A DNA stretch of 64,000 nucleotides from Candidatus Thiodiazotropha sp. 'RUGA'. Lineage in GTDB: Bacteria > Pseudomonadota > Gammaproteobacteria > Chromatiales > Chromatiaceae. The notes under the pieces are model-generated. The model saw only the letters and a program-made list of their open reading frames with translations, was not told the origin of the DNA and ran no database searches. This document shows positions 61,462 through 64,000 of this stretch, piece after piece (position 1 is the stretch's first letter; each line of letters opens with the position of its first letter). The position numbers were made by a program, and so were the translations under genes. Location: contig JAEPDS010000007.1 of NCBI GenBank assembly GCA_016842065.1, positions 116,215-180,214 of the forward strand. The letters are read 5' to 3'.

Positions 61462-63876
61462 TTGGGCGTTCAACCGAATGTTGGAGAATTTCTTGCGCCT
61501 CTACGACGCTGCCCCTCCTGGCAGGTCAGTTTGGAGCAGTTTCAAATCGGCATAGACAATCGCCGTATCGATGTGGCGATCAGTCATCAGTTCCGTAGTT
61601 CACTGTTATCCCTGGTTGAGAAGATTGTCCACGAAGATCTGGCAAAGCACGGTTGGGCCCATACCGGGCAATTCTCGTCCGGTGCGGATATCGAGAGTTT
61701 CAAGGCAGACTATCGCAGTGTTCTACAAGGTGCGCTGGAACAGATTCATGCCAATACGGCAGTCAAGGAACTGCTGCAATTGCTGCATCTGGTGCTACTC
61801 AAGTTGATGTTGGATGCACCGCAGAGCGCACTATCGAAGCTGCGGAGTCAGTTGCAGCAGGATGTGGAATCCACTGCGGATCTGCACAGTGGTCGAGCCA
61901 TGGAGATGCATGAACGGCTTGTCGGCCTTGCCCGCCTCGAACCGGGGATTCGTTACCGTACCTTGAGTCGACTGTTCAAGATAGTGCAGCGCCTTGAATC
62001 GAAGGAGCTGCGCAAAATGCGCAAATCCGTTGTCGGCAGCTCCTGGGTGGTATCCAAACGAATTTTATTCAATCCGTTGCTGCATCTTCCGGATCTCGCC
62101 ACTGAAGAGCATCTTCTGAATCACTATCCGTTGCTTTGTGTGGATCGGGAAGGTGGCAACTTCTTCGATCTGGCCAATCGCTATATCACTACGACTTACA
62201 GCGACTATCTCCCGCAATGGGCGAAGCCTCAAACGGCTGAAGCCGATAGTCCAAAATCGGGAGAGACGACTCAGTTCCAAATTACGCAGCGAGAGCGTCA
62301 TAGCGGTTTTTCAGATTTTCTCGAGGGACAACGACTGCTGGAGCGCAATCTCTCTGCTGAAGAGTTCAAGGAGATCTATGTCAGTTGGCTGGATGATCCG
62401 AGAAATATGGAGATGCTGCTCAAGCAGAGCGGTGACGCCAAGAGTGGATGGTTTTCCCGTGCTCCAGTGATGCAGAGAAAGGGGCTTTGGGACAATCCCG
62501 AGTTCACTAAAGTACAGCAGCAGCTGAAGTCGAACCTGCTTAAGCAGTTTGATCGGTCTGGGCTGACGCGTCGCGCGATTGCAGCCTATCGTACTCAAAA
62601 ACTCTATCGGCAGTTTAACGGTCTGATCTCAAATCGGGATATCTATCACTACCTGGTGGATGCGCTTCCGAAAAGAACGCTACTGAAAAAACTCGCATCA
62701 ACAGCCGACAAAGGCGCCTCGATCATTAAGGCGCTTGATGTGGTGCATGGCTATATCCGCCGCATGCCGGCAATCAAGCAACAGGGCTATGCAATACGCT
62801 ATCTGAAGGATTTTCTAACCTTCCGCAGAGATCTGAAACTCGCCTACTACACCTATCAACAGATGAGCCAATTGAATATCCTGCAGGACAGCGAGAGCAT
62901 ACAGTTGTCGCGGGATAACGGCAGCCTCTATGAGTTTCGTCTCAGTCAGGATGGCGATGCCCAGGAAGGCAAGATCAAAGCGCATGCAATTCTAAAAGCG
63001 GATGTCAGAGGTTCGACAGAAATCACCAGTCAGCTGGTTGAGAAAAGACTCAACCCCGCAACCCATTTCAGCATGAACTTTTTCGGACCGATCACCAAGT
63101 TGCTGGACCGTTTTGGTGCCAAGAAGGTGTTTGTTGAGGGGGATGCCCTGATCCTCAGTGTTTTGGAGACAGGTGCCATGACCACTCAGGGGATGACGGT
63201 TGCCAATGCCTGCGGTCTGGCGAGAAAGATTCTGCTGGTCATGGAAGCGCAAAACAACCAGAACAAAGCGCATAATCTACCCAAGCTGGAGTTGGGTCTG
63301 GGTATCGCCTTCAGTAGCGAGGCACCGGCCTATCTGAATGATGAGCAGCGCAAAATCATGATTTCGCCAGCGATCAACGAAGCGGACAGATTGTCGTCCT
63401 GCTCCTCCGAGTTACGCTACGACACCAGTTGGCGCAAAAGCCAGCGTCATCGTGTCGAGGTCTTTTCCGATGATGGCGGTAGTGAGAAAAAAAGCGCCAG
63501 ACGACTGCGTTTCAATGTCAATGGCATTGAGTTGGCTCCTCCGGCATTCAAAAAGCTTAAATCGGAAATGGTGTTGCACAAGATGAAAGTGCATAGCCGT
63601 TCCGGTGAAGGGGATACCTATCATGTCGGCCGATTTGTCGACCGCAGGGGCAGTGCTCACTGGCTGGTCATCAGAGAAGCTGTGATCAAGACGTGGCAAC
63701 GTGAGGATGATATGCCCAGTGTGGTTCAGGCCGATGCCAGCTTCTATGAGGTGGTGACCGATCCGGAACTGATTAGCAAGGTTAAAAAACGCCTTAACGC
63801 AAAACGCGCACCAAATCAGATGGAAGAGCAGCAGACAGAGGAGGTTATTCCTCTCAGTCTTGAATCAGACTCCTGA
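61462..63876 (+). CDS. Class III nucleotide cyclase-domain protein, large and unusual
   Basis: The protein is 804 residues from the TTG at 61462, preceded by GAGGA 11 bases upstream. There is no in-frame ATG near the start, and TTG at 61444 is the other option. The first 500 residues are helical and unrecognised, with no membrane segment. The cyclase homology domain spans about 505-680. Metal aspartates are D514 (KADVRGST) and D561 (VEGDALIL), and transition-state N639 and R643 are in INEADRL. The Lys and Asp that select adenine are not evident. The product, if any, is unknown. Its end overlaps the convergent slt gene by 12 bases. Confidence 0.72.
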   Translation: MGVQPNVGEFLAPLRRCPSWQVSLEQFQIGIDNRRIDVAISHQFRSSLLSLVEKIVHEDLAKHGWAHTGQFSSGADIESFKADYRSVLQGALEQIHANTAVKELLQLLHLVLLKLMLDAPQSALSKLRSQLQQDVESTADLHSGRAMEMHERLVGLARLEPGIRYRTLSRLFKIVQRLESKELRKMRKSVVGSSWVVSKRILFNPLLHLPDLATEEHLLNHYPLLCVDREGGNFFDLANRYITTTYSDYLPQWAKPQTAEADSPKSGETTQFQITQRERHSGFSDFLEGQRLLERNLSAEEFKEIYVSWLDDPRNMEMLLKQSGDAKSGWFSRAPVMQRKGLWDNPEFTKVQQQLKSNLLKQFDRSGLTRRAIAAYRTQKLYRQFNGLISNRDIYHYLVDALPKRTLLKKLASTADKGASIIKALDVVHGYIRRMPAIKQQGYAIRYLKDFLTFRRDLKLAYYTYQQMSQLNILQDSESIQLSRDNGSLYEFRLSQDGDAQEGKIKAHAILKADVRGSTEITSQLVEKRLNPATHFSMNFFGPITKLLDRFGAKKVFVEGDALILSVLETGAMTTQGMTVANACGLARKILLVMEAQNNQNKAHNLPKLELGLGIAFSSEAPAYLNDEQRKIMISPAINEADRLSSCSSELRYDTSWRKSQRHRVEVFSDDGGSEKKSARRLRFNVNGIELAPPAFKKLKSEMVLHKMKVHSRSGEGDTYHVGRFVDRRGSAHWLVIREAVIKTWQREDDMPSVVQADASFYEVVTDPELISKVKKRLNAKRAPNQMEEQQTEEVIPLSLESDS

Positions 63877-64000
63877 GGCCCCGTTTCTCGCCTCGATCGG
63901 GGTCAACCACTTTTCAGGCACCACTTTGGACTGTTCACCGAGACGGTAGTTATAGATCACGGTATAGGCCAGTACCCGCTTCAGATACTCCCTGGTCTCG
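63865..64000 (-). CDS. slt: Soluble lytic murein transglycosylase, C-terminal end (partial)
   Basis: Only the last 44 residues are inside the window. They read ETREYLKRVLAYTVIYNYRLG and end EARNGASGV before the TGA at 63865. The ETRxYVxRVLAYxxIYxxRLG pattern is the conserved tail of Slt70-type lytic transglycosylases, which cut peptidoglycan glycan strands in the periplasm. The gene enters from the right edge and converges on the cyclase-domain gene with a 12-base overlap. Confidence 0.8.
   Translation of the reverse strand, partial: ETREYLKRVLAYTVIYNYRLGEQSKVVPEKWLTPIEARNGASGV

Noticed and set aside
61230..61598. 122-codon frame overlapping the start of the cyclase-domain gene
   Set aside because: It overlaps well-supported coding sequence in another phase. 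I considered a frameshifted N terminus, but the residues do not continue a recognisable fold.

Overview
The window reads as chromosome of a free-living or symbiotic sulfur-oxidising gammaproteobacterium, of the Chromatiales/Sedimenticola/Thiodiazotropha kind. The support is a Tat-exported SoxB, Rsd/AlgQ, DbpA, YoaA, a FimX-like c-di-GMP effector, MrcB, a c4-type dihaem cytochrome, and the marine 'proteobacterial dedicated sortase' (PDS) genes. The genus is an inference. No tRNA, rRNA, CRISPR array, phage or intact transposase gene was seen.

Layout. 0-3.4 kb: a catalytically dead REC-PAS-GGDEF-EAL protein (FimX-like) behind a DAHP synthase, on the minus strand. 4.1-14.1 kb: a surface polysaccharide cluster (NodB deacetylase, ATP-grasp ligase, FemAB-like transferase, DegT aminotransferase, Wzx flippase, GT4 and two GT2 glycosyltransferases). 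14.2-16 kb: endonuclease IV and an unknown protein. 16-21.2 kb: a sensor kinase with a PhnD-type periplasmic domain and its FixJ-type regulator, then a hairpin-rich non-coding stretch with a very strong terminator, then soxB. The end of soxB and its terminator are tandemly duplicated downstream. 21.8-24.3 kb: a methyltransferase-like protein, a 55-residue protein and DbpA.

24.5-36.1 kb is the most distinctive region: a complete PDS system. pdsS and pdsR lie on the minus strand, and pdsO, a VIT/VWA sortase substrate and its sortase lie on the plus strand. Between the two halves sit a PstS-like protein, an outer-membrane porin and a membrane GGDEF-EAL protein, all co-directional with pdsRS. The divergent intergenic region at 32.3-32.7 kb probably drives both halves.

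36.2-44 kb: glutamine amidotransferase, L,D-transpeptidase, cytochrome c4, PBP1b, a possible nuclease-fold protein, YoaA helicase and a 50-residue membrane protein. 44-49.3 kb: a 1491-residue seven-PAS GGDEF-EAL protein ending in a zinc-binding CZB domain, then a bacteriohemerythrin. 49.8-53.3 kb: glutamate dehydrogenase with a pteridine-reductase-like SDR, divergent from a MidA-type methyltransferase. 53.3-56.6 kb: a VWA lipoprotein bracketed by two copies of an inverted-repeat element, followed by an ECF sigma factor and a one-pass membrane protein. 56.6-64 kb: two SoxW-like thioredoxins, an NDUFA9-like epimerase, a proline-rich secreted protein, Rsd, an unusual class III cyclase-domain protein and the 3' end of a soluble lytic transglycosylase.

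Common threads are cell-envelope building (polysaccharide, PBP1b, LDT, Slt, sortase), c-di-GMP signalling (three large proteins) and thiosulfate oxidation. Four intergenic copies of one inverted-repeat element and two copies of a second palindrome show past activity of small non-autonomous repeats.
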